A DNA stretch of 64,000 nt, from the NCBI GenBank assembly GCA_901472455.1, contig LR590464.1, positions 248,001 through 312,000 of the forward strand, given 5' to 3'. The translations under genes and the position numbers were made by a program. The notes beneath the pieces were generated by a model, which saw only the letters and a list, made by a program, of their open reading frames with translations, was not told the DNA's origin and searched no databases. Positions 1 to 9,277 of this stretch are shown here, piece by piece; within the stretch, counting starts at the first letter, position 1; each line of letters starts with the position of its first letter. Origin of the DNA: Leclercia adecarboxylata (GTDB lineage Bacteria > Pseudomonadota > Gammaproteobacteria > Enterobacterales > Enterobacteriaceae).

Positions 1-369
1 CGTGTCGCCGCCGGTGAACCGCTGCTTGCGCAACAGCATATTGAAGGCCACTATCAGGTCGATCCTGGCATGTTTAAACCGAGCGCAGACTTTCTGCTCC
101 GTGTTAGCGGCATGTCGATGAAAGATATCGGTATTCTGGACGGCGATCTGCTGGCAGTCCATAAAACTCAGGACGTGCGTAACGGGCAGGTTGTGGTCGC
201 ACGTATCGATGATGAAGTGACCGTTAAACGCCTGAAAAAGCAGGGTAACACTGTGCAACTGCTGCCGGAAAACAGCGAGTTTTCCCCGATTGTTGTCGAC
301 CTGCGTGAAAATAACTTTTCCATCGAAGGCCTGGCGGTTGGCGTCATCCGCAACGGTGAATGGTTATAA
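1..369 (+). CDS. lexA: LexA SOS repressor, C-terminal part (5' end outside window)
   Basis: Carboxy-terminal half of LexA, the SOS-regulon repressor that cleaves itself when RecA filaments form. The window opens at the residue equivalent to E. coli R81, so the Ala84-Gly85 cleavage site (V-A-A-G-E-P) lies at bases 4-21. The catalytic serine is visible in S-G-M-S-M-K (Ser119, bases 115-117) and the catalytic lysine in V-T-V-K-R-L (Lys156). The protein ends in N-G-E-W-L with a TAA stop. The N-terminal winged-helix DNA-binding domain is upstream of the window. The reading frame is unbroken. dinF follows on the same strand. A LexA operator is visible between uvrA and ssb in this window. Confidence 0.97.
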   Translation, partial: RVAAGEPLLAQQHIEGHYQVDPGMFKPSADFLLRVSGMSMKDIGILDGDLLAVHKTQDVRNGQVVVARIDDEVTVKRLKKQGNTVQLLPENSEFSPIVVDLRENNFSIEGLAVGVIRNGEWL

Positions 370-380
370 TGCTTTTCTGA

Positions 381-410
381 CAGACTGCGGCAGTGTCGCA
401 GTCTGTTTTT
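381..410 (+). terminator. Hairpin with T-run after lexA
   Basis: Perfect 9-bp stem CAGACTGCG / CGCAGTCTG with a 7-nt loop followed by five T. It lies between the lexA stop and the dinF start, so it probably attenuates rather than ends the lexA-dinF transcript, because dinF is co-transcribed with lexA in E. coli. Confidence 0.8.
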
Positions 411-432
411 CTTGCCTCTGGCGAACATTTCC

Positions 433-1753
433 ATGTCTCTCCTGACTTCTTCAGACAAGGCGTTGTGGCGTCTTGCACTTCCCATGATCGTCTCCAACAT
501 TAGCGTTCCTCTGCTTGGGCTGGTGGACACAGCGGTGATTGGTCATCTCGATTCGCCCGTCTATCTGGGCGGTGTCGCCATCGGCGCGACGGCAACCAGC
601 TTCCTGTTTATGCTGCTGCTCTTTTTGCGCATGAGCACTACCGGGCTTACCGCTCAGGCCTATGGCGCGAAAGATCCGCTGCGTCTGGCCCGTGCGCTGG
701 TGCAGCCGCTGATCCTGGCGCTGGGCGCAGGGTTAGTGATTGTGCTGCTGCGCACGCCGCTTATCGATCTGGCGCTGCATATTGTCGGTGGTAGCGAGGC
801 CGTCCTGCATCAGGCGCGGCGCTTCCTTGAGATCCGTTGGCTCAGCGCCCCGGCATCGCTGGCTAACCTGGTGCTGCTCGGCTGGCTGTTGGGCGTGCAG
901 TATGCCCGGGCACCGGTGATCCTGCTGGTGGTGGGCAACCTGCTCAATATCGTGCTGGATGTGTGGCTGGTGATGGGGCTGAAGATGAACGTGCAGGGCG
1001 CTGCCCTGGCGACCGCTATCGCGGAATACGCCACCTTGTTGATCGGCTTATGGATGGTCTGGCGGGTATTGGCGCTGCGCGGTATTTCGCTGGCGCTGCT
1101 GAAAACGAGCTGGCGCGGCAACATCCGTAAGCTACTGGCTCTCAATCGCGACATCATGTTGCGCTCGCTGCTGCTGCAACTCTGCTTCGGGGCGCTGACG
1201 GTGATGGGGGGCACGGCTGGGGCCGGAGATTATCGCCGTCAACGCCGTGCTGATGACCTTGCTGACCTTTACCGCTTACGCGCTGGATGGCTTCGCCTAT
1301 GCGGTCGAGGCGCACTCCGGGCAGGCCTATGGCGCACGGGAAAGCGGCCAGCTGCGGGAAGTGTGGCGGGCGGCCTGCCGTCAGTCTGGCCTGGTCGCGC
1401 TGACCTTTGCCCTCATCTATGCCCTGGCAGGCGATCGAATCATTGCCCTGCTGACTTCACTGCCCGAACTGCGCGAGCTGGCGAGCCACTATCTTATCTG
1501 GCAGGTGATCCTGCCGGTGGTGGGCGTCTGGTGCTATCTGCTGGATGGCATGTTTATCGGTGCCACCCGCGGGGCGGAGATGCGCAACAGCATGGCGGTG
1601 GCCGCCGCCGGGTTTGGCCTGACGCTCTTCACCCTGCCGTGGCTGGGCAACCATGGTTTGTGGCTGGCCCTGAGCGTGTTCCTGGCCCTGCGCGGGCTGT
1701 CTCTGGGCTGGATCTGGCATAGGCACTGGCGCAACGGCAGCTGGTTTTCATAG
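433..1753 (+). CDS. dinF: DinF, MATE-family efflux protein (frameshifted in this sequence)
   Basis: DNA-damage-inducible inner-membrane protein of the MATE (multidrug and toxic compound extrusion) family, with about 12 hydrophobic segments. The start M-S-L-L-T-S-S-D-K at 433 matches the E. coli N terminus better than a TTG at 412. The first part runs to G-A-L-T-V-M-G, then the frame changes at a run of six G (1206-1211). With one G removed, the protein continues A-R-L-G-P-E-I-I-A-V-N-A-V and on through the second frame to 1753, giving the usual length of about 440 residues. The second gene of the lexA operon. The shift is most likely a sequencing error. Confidence 0.93.
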
Positions 1754-1894
1754 CGGCCTCGCCTTGCCAAATGGTAAAAGATTCCGAATAACAAACCTAA
1801 CGCCGCAGGCTTATCTATAATTATTATCACGTCCAGCACGAAACGTATTTCAGGACGAACTTAACCTTAACGACCGAACGAAGAGGAATCGATG

Positions 1895-2104
1895 ATGAAT
1901 AAAGACCAAGTCGGCGGTAACTGGAAACAATTCAAAGGTAAAGTGAAAGAACAGTGGGGCGACCTGACCGACGATGACATGACCGTCATCGAAGGTAAAC
2001 GTGACCAGCTGGTGGGTAAAATTCAGGAACGCTATGGTTATGAGAAAGACCAGGCGGAGAAAGAAGTTGGTGACTGGGAAACCCGTAACAACTATCGCTG
2101 GTAA
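1895..2104 (+). CDS. yjbJ: YjbJ, CsbD-family stress protein
   Basis: Small hydrophilic protein of 69 residues, nearly identical to E. coli YjbJ (N-K-D-Q-V-G-G-N-W-K-Q-F-K-G-K at the start, ending R-N-N-Y-R-W). CsbD-like proteins are abundant, general-stress-induced (RpoS in E. coli, SigB in Bacillus) and have no known enzyme activity. Two in-frame ATG codons stand side by side at 1892 and 1895. AGAGG at 1882-1886 gives better spacing to 1895, which also matches E. coli. Monocistronic, with a clear terminator behind it. Frame intact. Confidence 0.93.
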   Translation: MNKDQVGGNWKQFKGKVKEQWGDLTDDDMTVIEGKRDQLVGKIQERYGYEKDQAEKEVGDWETRNNYRW

Positions 2105-2140
2105 TTAACCTATACCCGCAGGTACACGGATGTACGCCCA

Positions 2141-2169
2141 GGGCGACCTTACAGGTCGCCCCTTTTTTT
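2141..2169 (+). terminator. Rho-independent terminator of yjbJ
   Basis: Stem GGGCGACCT / AGGTCGCCC with a TAC loop, followed by seven T. It lies just before the 3' end of the convergent zur gene at 2174. Confidence 0.9.
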
Positions 2170-2173
2170 GCCC

Positions 2174-2689
2174 TCAGCGCGGCTTTTTCTTCAGCTGGAT
2201 AGAGTGATCGTGCTGGCAATCTTCCTGATGGCGGCAGGCTTCCACTTCGACGCAGTTACGGCACAGGCCGTGCGCCTCAATCACGTTGTGACGCAGGGCA
2301 AAGCCCATCTTCGCAGCCAGGGTATGCATGATATCTTCCACCCCTTCCGCGCCCTCTTCCTTCACGCTGCCACAGCGGTCACAGATAAACATCGCAGAGG
2401 TGTGGGTCGGCTGATCGAACAGATGGCACAGCACATAGCTGTTGGTCGATTCCACCTTATGCACAAAGCCCTGCTCCAGTAAAAAATCGAGCGCCCGATA
2501 TACGGTAGGCGGCTTGGCCTGAGGCTCGCTTTCACGCAGCAGGTCGAGCAGATCGTAGGCGCTGATGGCCCCGTTTTGCAGACTCAGCAGACGCAACACT
2601 TCAAGGCGCTGCGGAGTCAGGCGCACATTGCGTTGCGCGCACAGCTTTTCGGCTTGCGCTAACAGTGCCTGCATTGTGGTCGTTTCCAT
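2174..2689 (-). CDS. zur: Zur, zinc uptake regulator (Fur family)
   Basis: 171-residue Fur-family repressor that, with Zn(II), shuts off zinc import genes (znuABC, zinT). The start at 2689 (M-E-T-T-T-M-Q) matches E. coli Zur; an upstream in-frame extension has no family support. The N-terminal winged helix includes N-V-R-L-T-P-Q-R-L-E-V-L-R and P-P-T-V-Y-R-A-L. The structural zinc site is C103-x2-C106 (F-I-C-D-R-C-G) and C143-x2-C146 (G-L-C-R-N-C). The C terminus is His/Cys-rich (C-Q-H-D-H-S) and ends K-K-K-P-R. Intact. It diverges from the cupin gene. Confidence 0.96.
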   Translation of the reverse strand: METTTMQALLAQAEKLCAQRNVRLTPQRLEVLRLLSLQNGAISAYDLLDLLRESEPQAKPPTVYRALDFLLEQGFVHKVESTNSYVLCHLFDQPTHTSAMFICDRCGSVKEEGAEGVEDIMHTLAAKMGFALRHNVIEAHGLCRNCVEVEACRHQEDCQHDHSIQLKKKPR

Positions 2690-2802
2690 TTTGCACCTCG
2701 AATAACGTGGAATAACAAACCGCCACTTTACCATATTCTGGCCCAAACGCCGAGATCCGCCGGGTGTGCTACCCTGACGAAAAACCACAGGGGGATGAAA
2801 AG

Positions 2803-3293
2803 ATGAAAAGACCGGACTGCATTCGACACTGGCGTGAAGTAGAAGGTGCTGACAACTCGACCTATCCTGACAGCCCAGAGCGTTTCTCCATTGGCGCGCC
2901 GCTGGCCCGTGCGCTGGGGGCTTGGCCGCCTCGGTATCCACCACGAACGTCTGCCGCCCGGACGTCGCACTTCTTATCCTCATGCCGAAAGCGATGAAGA
3001 GGAATTTATCTTTGTGCTCGAGGGTTATCCCGAAGCCTGGATCAACGGCTATTTATGGAAGCTGGAGCCGGGGGATAGCGTGGGTTTTCCTGCCGGGACG
3101 GGGGTCTGTCACACCTTTATTAATAATACCAGTGAAGATGTACGGTTATTAGTCGTGGGGTGAAGCAAATAAAAAACATAACCGAATTTATTATCCGCTG
3201 AATCCGGTATATGCCGCCACGCGCGAAGATCGCTGGATCGATCATCCGCCGCAATTTTTTGGACCTCATGATGGAAAACCAGGGCAAAAATAA
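2803..3293 (+). CDS. Cupin-domain protein, about 160 aa (two frameshifts)
   Basis: Small cupin beta-barrel protein of unknown substrate; it is not in this place in E. coli K-12, where yjbL/yjbM lie. The start M-K-R-P-D-C-I-R-H-W at 2803 has a G-rich ribosome site just upstream. Removing one G from the run at 2916-2920 joins A-L-G to L-G-R-L-G-I-H-H-E-R-L. Removing one G near 3157-3160 carries the frame through G-E-A-N-K-K-H-N-R-I-Y-Y-P-L-N to the TAA at 3291-3293. The cupin signature is P-G-R-R-T-S-Y-P-H-A-E-S-D-E-E-E-F-I-F-V, then G-D-S-V-G-F-P-A-G-T-G-V-C-H-T-F. The H-x5-E pattern suggests metal binding. Enzymatic role not known. Confidence 0.8.
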
Positions 3294-3456
3294 TTTCTTG
3301 TTCTATACATATTTAAACAGATAAGAAAATCAACGAGTTATCTAATACGAAAGTTTAGATAAATTCGTCGCCTAATACTTTTTTCACAAAGGACGTATGC
3401 TCCTGCGCGGCATTTAGCTGCCGGGGTTTATTCACCCACAATAAGTCAGGTGTCCT

Positions 3457-4765
3457 GTGAAAATAAAATTCAAATTTTCTGTGGCGGGAATTGCCACCGC
3501 TTTTCTTTTGTCTAATCAGGCCGGAGCTGCAAATACATGGACGGAAGCACGCGGCGATGCAATGGGTGGGACAGGCGTTGCGTCGGCGCATTATAGCAGT
3601 GGGGGTATTGATCAACCCGGCCCTGCTGGCAAAATCCCAGGCGGAAGATGACGTCGCCATTATATTTCCCTCGGTGGGGGCGCAAATCAGCGATAAAGAC
3701 AATCTGCAGGATAAGATCGACGAAATCAGCGATGAGATCCGCGCCGATCAGGAGATGATCGACGATCTGACCGTAGCGAGGATCATGGCCGATCCGCAGG
3801 GAACGCTCAGTGAGCTTCAGGGTGCCGCAGGCAGTCTGGCCGACCAGCTGGAGTTTCTTGAGGGAAAAACCGCGCACGGCAACGCCGGGGCAGGGATCGC
3901 CGTCAGTATTCCCGGCTCGGGCTGTCGCTGGCGTTTGTCGCTAAGGCCAATGCCCACGCGCGCGTCAGCTCGGAGATCGACCAGCAGGATATCGATTTTC
4001 TTCGGAGATTGCAGGGCAGCATGGGGATGACCAACCAGATGGCGTTGGGTGCGGCGCGAAACGGCAGTGACGTGATTACCCGCAATCTTAACTCCATCGC
4101 CAAGGGCAGGGCGGCGATCGTCTCTGATTACGGCGTGGCGATTGCCCGCCAGTTTGATTTCAACGGCCTGCCGATTTCGGTCGGCGTGACGCCAAAGCTG
4201 CAACAAACCTGGCTCTACAACTACACCACCTCCATCTATACCTACGACAGCAGCGACTTTAACAGCAGCCGTTACCGCAATGACGATACCAGTTTTAACG
4301 TCGATGTCGGCGTTGCGGTGGACTTCGGTGAAAACTGGACGGTCGGCCTGAGCGGGCAGAACCTGTTGTCCCGCGACATTGATACCAACGATATCCGCGT
4401 TCTCAACGGGCGTACCGGGCAAGAGTGAGTTATCAGGATACCTGGCAGATCCGCCCTCTGGTCACGGCGGGGGTGGCCTGGCATACCGGCCTGTTAACCC
4501 TCAGCGCCGACGGCGATCTGACTCAAACCCGGGGCTTCAAAAGCGAAGAAAATTCGCAGTATGTCGGGGCGGGGGCAGAGGTCTCTCTGCTGGGCTGGCT
4601 GGCGGTGCGCGGCGGCTTCCGCGGTGACGTGAAGGGCAACGACAGTAACGTCTTTACCGGCGGGCTGGGCTTCGCCCCTTTAACACCGTGCATATCGATC
4701 TGACCGGCATCGTCGGCGAGGATGAAACCTGGGGGGCCGGAGCGCAATTTAGCGTGAGGTTCTGA
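3457..4765 (+). CDS. TraF-like outer-membrane beta-barrel protein (frameshifted)
   Basis: Resembles chromosomal 'plasmid transfer operon TraF-like' proteins, predicted outer-membrane barrels of unknown job and not true conjugation proteins. A GTG start at 3457 with AGG six bases upstream begins a clear signal peptide (M-K-I-K-F-K-F-S-V-A-G-I-A-T-A..., cut after G-A). The mature protein opens N-T-W-T-E-A-R-G-D-A-M-G-G-T-G-V-A, typical of the family. A coiled-coil-like stretch (K-D-N-L-Q-D-K-I-D-E-I-S-D-E-I) follows, then alternating barrel strands, ending F-S-V-R-F. Frame changes near 3600 (+G), 3910 (missing C), 4418 (missing G) and 4676 (missing C) are all in homopolymers. No conjugation genes are nearby. 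Confidence 0.75.
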
Positions 4766-4845
4766 CAGGAACCGGAGGCGCTCTGCCTCCGGCAAATCTG
4801 TGCTATAGTAGCGCCCCCTTTTCACCAGATGCTTAAAATTTCGCC

Positions 4846-5844
4846 ATGTCGTCAGAAAACTCGTCCATCTATCCTGCTCACCGTTTTTCCATCGCGCCGA
4901 TGCTCGACTGGACAGACAGACACTGCCCGCTACTTCCTGCGTTTACTGTCGCGCCATACTCTGCTCTATACCGAGATGGTGACCACCGGGGCGATTATTC
5001 ATGGCAAGGGCGACTACCTCGCCTTCAGCGAAGAAGAGCATCCGGTAGCCTTGCAGCTCGGCGGCAGCGATCCGGCCGCGCTGGCGCACTGGCGCGAAGC
5101 TGGCAGAAGAGCGCGGTTATGACGAGATCAACCTCAACGTTGGCTGCCCCTCCGATCGTGTGCAGAACGGCATGTTTGGTGCCTGCCTGATGGGCAATGC
5201 GCAGCTGGTGGCCGACTGCGTGAAAAGCGATGCGCGATGTGGTCTCCATTCCGGTGACGGTCAAAACCCGTATCGGCATCGACGATCAGGACAGCTACGA
5301 ATTTCTCTGCGACTTTATCGGCACGGTAGCCGGCAAGGGCGAGTGCGACATGTTTATCATCCATGCCCGCAAAGCCTGGCTTTCTGGCCTTAGCCCGAAA
5401 GAGAACCGTGAGATCCCGCCTCTGGATTACCCGCGTGTCTATCAGCTGAAGCGTGATTTCCCGCAGCTGACCATGTCGATCAATGGCGGTATCAAATCTC
5501 TGGACGAGGCCAAAGCGCATTTAGCGCATATGGATGGCGTAATGGTGGGCCGCGAGGCGTACCAGAACCCGGGCGTGCTGGCGGCGGTCGATCGCGAAAT
5601 CTTTGGTGTGGATTGCGCCGATTGCGATCCGGTCGCGGTGGTGCGGGCAATGTACCCCTACATTGAGCGTGAGCTGAGCAACGGCACCTATCTGGGCCAC
5701 GTGACCGCCACATGCTGGGTCTGTTCCAGGGGATCCCGGGGGGCGCGCCAGTGGCGTCGTTACCTGAGTGAAAACGCCCATAAAGCGGGAGCCGATATCG
5801 AGGTGCTGGAGCAAGCGCTGCGTCTGGTGGCAGACAAGCGATAA
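4846..5844 (+). CDS. dusA: DusA, tRNA-dihydrouridine synthase A (frameshifted)
   Basis: FMN enzyme that reduces uridine to dihydrouridine in the tRNA D-loop (positions 20/20a). Segments in three frames together match E. coli DusA end to end: [14 protein letters not shown], then [27 protein letters not shown], then [16 protein letters not shown] with the catalytic Cys, then [10 protein letters not shown] and the C terminus K-L/R-L-V-A-D-K-R. Shifts lie near 4925, 5100, 5228, 5705 and 5742. The start at 4846 gives the shorter N terminus seen outside E. coli. Terminator at 5874-5905. Confidence 0.92.
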
Positions 5845-5873
5845 TTTTCACTAAAACCTGGTCAAATTCACCA

Positions 5874-5905
5874 CGCCCGGCACCGCATTGCCGGGCGTTT
5901 TTATT
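5874..5905 (+). terminator. Rho-independent terminator of dusA
   Basis: Nine-base stem CGCCCGGCA / TGCCGGGCG followed by TTTTTATTT. It ends just upstream of the pspG sigma54 promoter. Confidence 0.88.
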
Positions 5906-5925
5906 TACTATCAATCACTTATTTT

Positions 5926-5941
5926 TGGCACGGATCTTGTA
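5926..5941 (+). promoter_or_regulatory. Sigma54 (RpoN) promoter of pspG
   Basis: TGGCACG-GATC-TTGTA fits the -24/-12 consensus TGGCACG-N4-TTGCA apart from the C of the -12 GC. It lies 46 bases before the pspG start. E. coli pspG is transcribed by RpoN under the enhancer-binding protein PspF, so the same control is inferred here. Confidence 0.85.
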
Positions 5942-5986
5942 ATAGTCATAGCAGCGTATCGTTGTTATGCATTACTGGAGAGAGCC

Positions 5987-6229
5987 ATGCTGGAACTACT
6001 TTTTGTGATTGGATTTTTTGTCATGCTGTTGGTAACCGGCGTCTCGCTGCTGGGGATCATTGCCGCATTGGTGGTTGCCACCGCGGTGATGTTTATCGGT
6101 GGGCTGTTTGCACTGATGCTAAAACTGCTGCCGTGGTTGCTGTTGGCCGTGGCGGTGGTGTGGGCGATACGGGCGATTAAATCGCCAAAAATCCCACGCT
6201 ATCAGCGCAATAACCGCTTTCGTTACTAA
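5987..6229 (+). CDS. pspG: PspG, phage shock protein G
   Basis: 80-residue inner-membrane effector of the phage-shock response. It has two long hydrophobic stretches: L-E-L-L-F-V-I-G-F-F-V-M-L-L-V through L-V-V-A-T-A-V-M-F, and A-L-M-L-K-L-L-P-W-L-L-L-A-V-A-V-V-W. A basic tail ends Y-Q-R-N-N-R-F-R-Y. The start at 5987 gives exactly the E. coli length and has GGAGAGA just before it. Monocistronic, driven by the sigma54 promoter at 5926. Frame intact. Confidence 0.95.
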   Translation: MLELLFVIGFFVMLLVTGVSLLGIIAALVVATAVMFIGGLFALMLKLLPWLLLAVAVVWAIRAIKSPKIPRYQRNNRFRY

Positions 6230-6370
6230 GGTATTGAGCGGTTCGTCACATCCTTGCAACTTTTACGGCAGCATTGCTTAGAACAGAATAGGATTTAGTT
6301 ATCGAATCTGTCACTATTGCCGCCGTTAAAGAATTCATCGTGCTGTACCCTACATACAGCCGAACTAAAA

Positions 6371-6406
6371 AAAGAAAGGGCTTCCTCCGGGAAGCCCAAT
6401 TTCTTT
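6371..6406. terminator. Bidirectional hairpin between pspG and qorA
   Basis: Stem GGGCTTCC / GGAAGCCC with loop TCCG, flanked by AAAGAAA and TTTCTTT that extend the pairing and supply T-rich tails on either strand. It sits between convergent pspG and qorA, where a two-way terminator is expected. Confidence 0.75.
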
Positions 6407-6409
6407 CTG

Positions 6410-6598
6410 ACCCGTTATCATTCCTGCCGCAAATGCGTTGACTGCTTTCATTCACCCCAGTCACTTACCTGAGTAAGCTCCCGGGGTTCATTCAATTATC
6501 GCATTACCCGGCCTTTTGACCTCGCCCGTTCGGGGCCAGCGCAAGCGCTGTTCAAAGCGGTTAAGCGTTTCGTCCTGCAACATGAATTATTCAGGGGA
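6410..6598. repeat. ERIC element (copy 1) with an internal insertion
   Basis: Contains the ERIC core: a CACCCCAGTCACTTAC arm, then GTAAGCTCCCGGGG, with the left end GCCGCAAATGCGTTGACTGC and the right end CTGCAACATGAATTATTCAG. Between the core palindrome and the right end is about 70 bp, including GGCCAGCGCAAGCGCTGTTC, that is absent from the standard ERIC of about 127 bp. The same insert is found in copy 2. The element fills most of the gap between pspG and qorA. Confidence 0.8.
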
Positions 6599-7574
6599 TC
6601 AGCAGACTCGACCCCTGCGTCGCCCGGCTCTCCAGCACTTCATGCGCCCGTTGCGCATCGGCCAGCGGATATTTCTGCGCCTCCGCCACATCCACCTTAA
6701 TTACGCCGCTGGCAATCAATGAGAACAGCTCATTGCTGGCCTCAACCAGTTCGTCATGATTGGTGATGTAGCCTTGCAGCGAAGGACGAGTGGCGAACAA
6801 CGACCCTTTCTGGTTGAGAATGCCGAGATTCACCCCGGTTACCGGGCCGGAGGCGTTACCGAAGCTGACCATCAGGCCGCGACGTTGCAGACAATCCAGC
6901 GAGGCTTCCCAGGTGTCTTTGCCCACCGAGTCATACACCACGCGCACCTTTTTACCGCCGGTGATCTCTTTCACCCGCTCAACGATGCTCTCTTCACGGT
7001 AGTTGATCACCTGCCAGGCACCCGCCTGAAGCGCGCGCTGCGCCTTTTGCGCGTTGCCGACGGTGCCGATCAGTTTGGCGCCCAGCGCTTTTGCCCACTG
7101 ACAGGCAATCAGCCCAACGCCGCCTGCGGCCGCGTGGAACAGGAACTGTTCATCGGGTTTGATCTCGTAGGTTTTGCGCAACAGATAAAACACCGTTAAC
7201 CCTTTCAGGAAGGAGGCGGCGGCCTGCTCAAAGGAGATGGCGTCAGGCAGAATGGCGGCTTTATCTGCCGGGACATTGTGGATCGAGCTGTAAGCGCCGA
7301 GGGCAGATTGCGCATACACCACGCGGTCGCCCTCTTTTATATGCTTAACGGCGCTGCCCACTTTGACCACTACGCCCGCCGCTTCGGTGCCCAGTCCGCT
7401 TGGCAGAGCCGGGGGCGGATAAAGGCCTCCGCGGATATAGGTGTCGATATAGTTAATACCAATGGCTTTGTTTTCGACCTGGACTTCGTTATCGCCAGGC
7501 GCGGTGGGGGTAAACTCTACCGCTTTGAGAACGTCCGGGCCGCCGTGCTTATGAAATTCAATACGCGTTGCCAT
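6591..7574 (-). CDS. qorA: QorA, NADPH:quinone oxidoreductase
   Basis: 327-residue member of the medium-chain dehydrogenase/reductase superfamily, zinc-free quinone oxidoreductase type, cytosolic, same length as E. coli QorA. The N terminus M-A-T-R-I-E-F-H-K-H-G-G-P-D-V-L is conserved. The nucleotide-binding motif A-A-A-G-G-V-G lies near residue 150, followed by L-I-A-C-Q-W-A-K-A-L-G-A-K. Frame fully intact. It diverges from dnaB (starts 85 bp apart), and its 3' end touches ERIC copy 1. Confidence 0.96.
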   Translation of the reverse strand: MATRIEFHKHGGPDVLKAVEFTPTAPGDNEVQVENKAIGINYIDTYIRGGLYPPPALPSGLGTEAAGVVVKVGSAVKHIKEGDRVVYAQSALGAYSSIHNVPADKAAILPDAISFEQAAASFLKGLTVFYLLRKTYEIKPDEQFLFHAAAGGVGLIACQWAKALGAKLIGTVGNAQKAQRALQAGAWQVINYREESIVERVKEITGGKKVRVVYDSVGKDTWEASLDCLQRRGLMVSFGNASGPVTGVNLGILNQKGSLFATRPSLQGYITNHDELVEASNELFSLIASGVIKVDVAEAQKYPLADAQRAHEVLESRATQGSSLLIP

Positions 7575-7659
7575 TTATCCTCCAGTGACATTTGGGTGGG
7601 GCAAATGTTATGAATCATGGTAAAATATCGACCCCATTTCTATCTCGGCTCCCTTCACT

Positions 7660-9072
7660 ATGGCAGGAAATAAACCCTTCAACAAACAGACTGAGCCCGC
7701 GAGCGCGATCCGCAGTTAGCCGGGTTAAAAGTCCCGCCGCACTCGATTGAAGCGGAACAGTCGGTGTTGGGCGGTTTAATGCTGGATAACGAACGCTGGG
7801 ACGATGTTGCCGAGCGCGTTGTCACCGACGATTTCTATACCCGCCCGCACCGCCATATCTTTACCGAGATGGCGCGTTTGCAGGAGTCGGGCAGCCCGAT
7901 TGACCTGATCACGCTCGCGGAATCGCTGGAGCGACAGGGACAGCTCGAATCTGTTGGCGGCTTCGCCTATCTGGCCGAGTTATCGAAAAATACCCCAAGT
8001 GCGGCGAACATCAGTGCCTACGCCGATATCGTGCGCGAACGTGCGGTTGTGCGCGACATGATCTCCGTCGCCAACGAAATCGCAGAAGCCGGTTTCGATC
8101 CGCAGGGGCGTAACAGCGACGAGCTGCTCGATCTGGCCGAATCCCGGGTATTTAAAATCGCGGAAAGCCGCGCCAATAAAGACGAAGGGCCAAAAAAACA
8201 TTGCCGAAGTGCTGGACGCCACCGTCTCGCGTATCGAGCAACTGTTCCAGCAGCCGCATGACGGGGTAACCGGGGTCAACACCGGCTATGACGATCTGAA
8301 CAAAAAGACCGCGGGTCTACAGCCGTCGGATCTGATTATCGTCGCCGCGCGTCCGTCGATGGGGGAAACCACCTTTGCGATGAACCTCGTCGAAAATGCG
8401 GCGATGTTGCAGGATAAACCGGTTTTGATTTTCAGTCTGGAGATGCCCTCCGAGCAGATCATGATGCGTTCTCTGGCCTCGCTGTCGCGCGTGGATCAGA
8501 CTCGCATTCGTACCGGCCAGTTGGACGACGAAGACTGGGCGCGGATCTCCGGCACCATGGGCATTCTGCTGGAAAAACGGAACATCTATATCGATGACTC
8601 CTCCGGCCTGACGCCGACGGAAGTACGTTCCCGCGCGCGCCGCATTGCCCGCGAGCATGGCGGCATCGGCCTTATCATGATCGACTACCTCCAGCTGATG
8701 CGCGTTCCGTCCCTGTCGGATAACCGTACACTGGAGATTGCCGAAATCTCCCGCTCGCTGAAGGCGCTGGCGAAAGAGTTGCAGGTGCCTGTTGTAGCGC
8801 TGTCGCAGCTTAACCGCTCTCTGGAACAGCGTGCTGATAAACGCCCGGTGAACTCCGACCTGCGTGAGTCTGGCTCCATCGAGCAGGATGCTGACCTCAT
8901 CATGTTCATCTACCGTGATGAGGTGTATCACGAGAACAGCGATCTTAAAGGCATCGCAGAAATTATTATCGGTAAGCAGCGTAACGGCCCGATCGGTACG
9001 GTGCGGCTTACCTTTAACGGCCAGTGGTCGCGCTTTGATAACTATGCGGGCCCGCAATACGACGACGAATAG
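7660..9072 (+). CDS. dnaB: DnaB, replicative DNA helicase (two frameshifts; Walker A Lys reads as Glu)
   Basis: Hexameric 5'-3' helicase of the replication fork, essential. ATG at 7660 (M-A-G-N-K-P-F-N-K-Q). A missing C near 7698 (GAGCCCGCGAG) breaks the frame before R-E-R-D-P-Q-L-A-G-L-K-V-P-P-H-S. An extra A in the seven-A run at 8193-8199 breaks it again at G-P-K-N-I-A-E-V-L-D. Net length equals the E. coli protein. The N-terminal DnaG/DnaC-interacting domain, linker and RecA-like domain are present, with Walker B L-I-M-I-D-Y-L-Q-L-M. The Walker A reads A-R-P-S-M-G-E-T-T, where the family has G-K-T-T (codon 8365-8367). An essential gene cannot carry these lesions, so they are taken as errors. 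Confidence 0.95.
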
Positions 9073-9074
9073 CG

Positions 9075-9254
9075 CTTCCTCATCCTTCACGCCGCAGGGG
9101 CGTTGACTGCGCCCGCTCACCCCGGCTTACTAAGCTCCCGGGGTGAACGGGCTTGTCACGTGTCTCGGCTGCGTCCTCGCTCCTTTGGGGCCTGCGCAGG
9201 CGCTGTTCAAAAACGCGATAGCGTTTTTGTTCTGCATCGTGAATGATTCTGGAG
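9075..9254. repeat. ERIC element (copy 2) with the same internal insertion
   Basis: Lies between dnaB and alr. Left end CATCCTTCACGCCGCAGG, core GCTCACCCCGGCTTACTAAGCTCCCGGGGTG, right end TTCTGCATCGTGAATGATTC. It carries an insert of about 70 bp with GGCCTGCGCAGGCGCTGTTC, the counterpart of the insert in copy 1. Confidence 0.75.
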
Positions 9255-9277
9255 AGTCTTTTTATTAAGGAATTCAA

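Noticed and set aside
2690..2983. Longer Zur starting at 2983
   Set aside because: The extra 98 residues overlap the divergent cupin gene and lack family support; the start at 2687-2689 matches E. coli.
3457..4765. Evidence of a conjugative element from the TraF-like gene
   Set aside because: No other transfer, relaxase or integrase gene is present; this family occurs as lone chromosomal genes.
7660..9072. dnaB and other broken housekeeping genes as true pseudogenes
   Set aside because: dnaB and alr are essential, and the breaks are run-length changes found evenly throughout the window; error is the simpler explanation.
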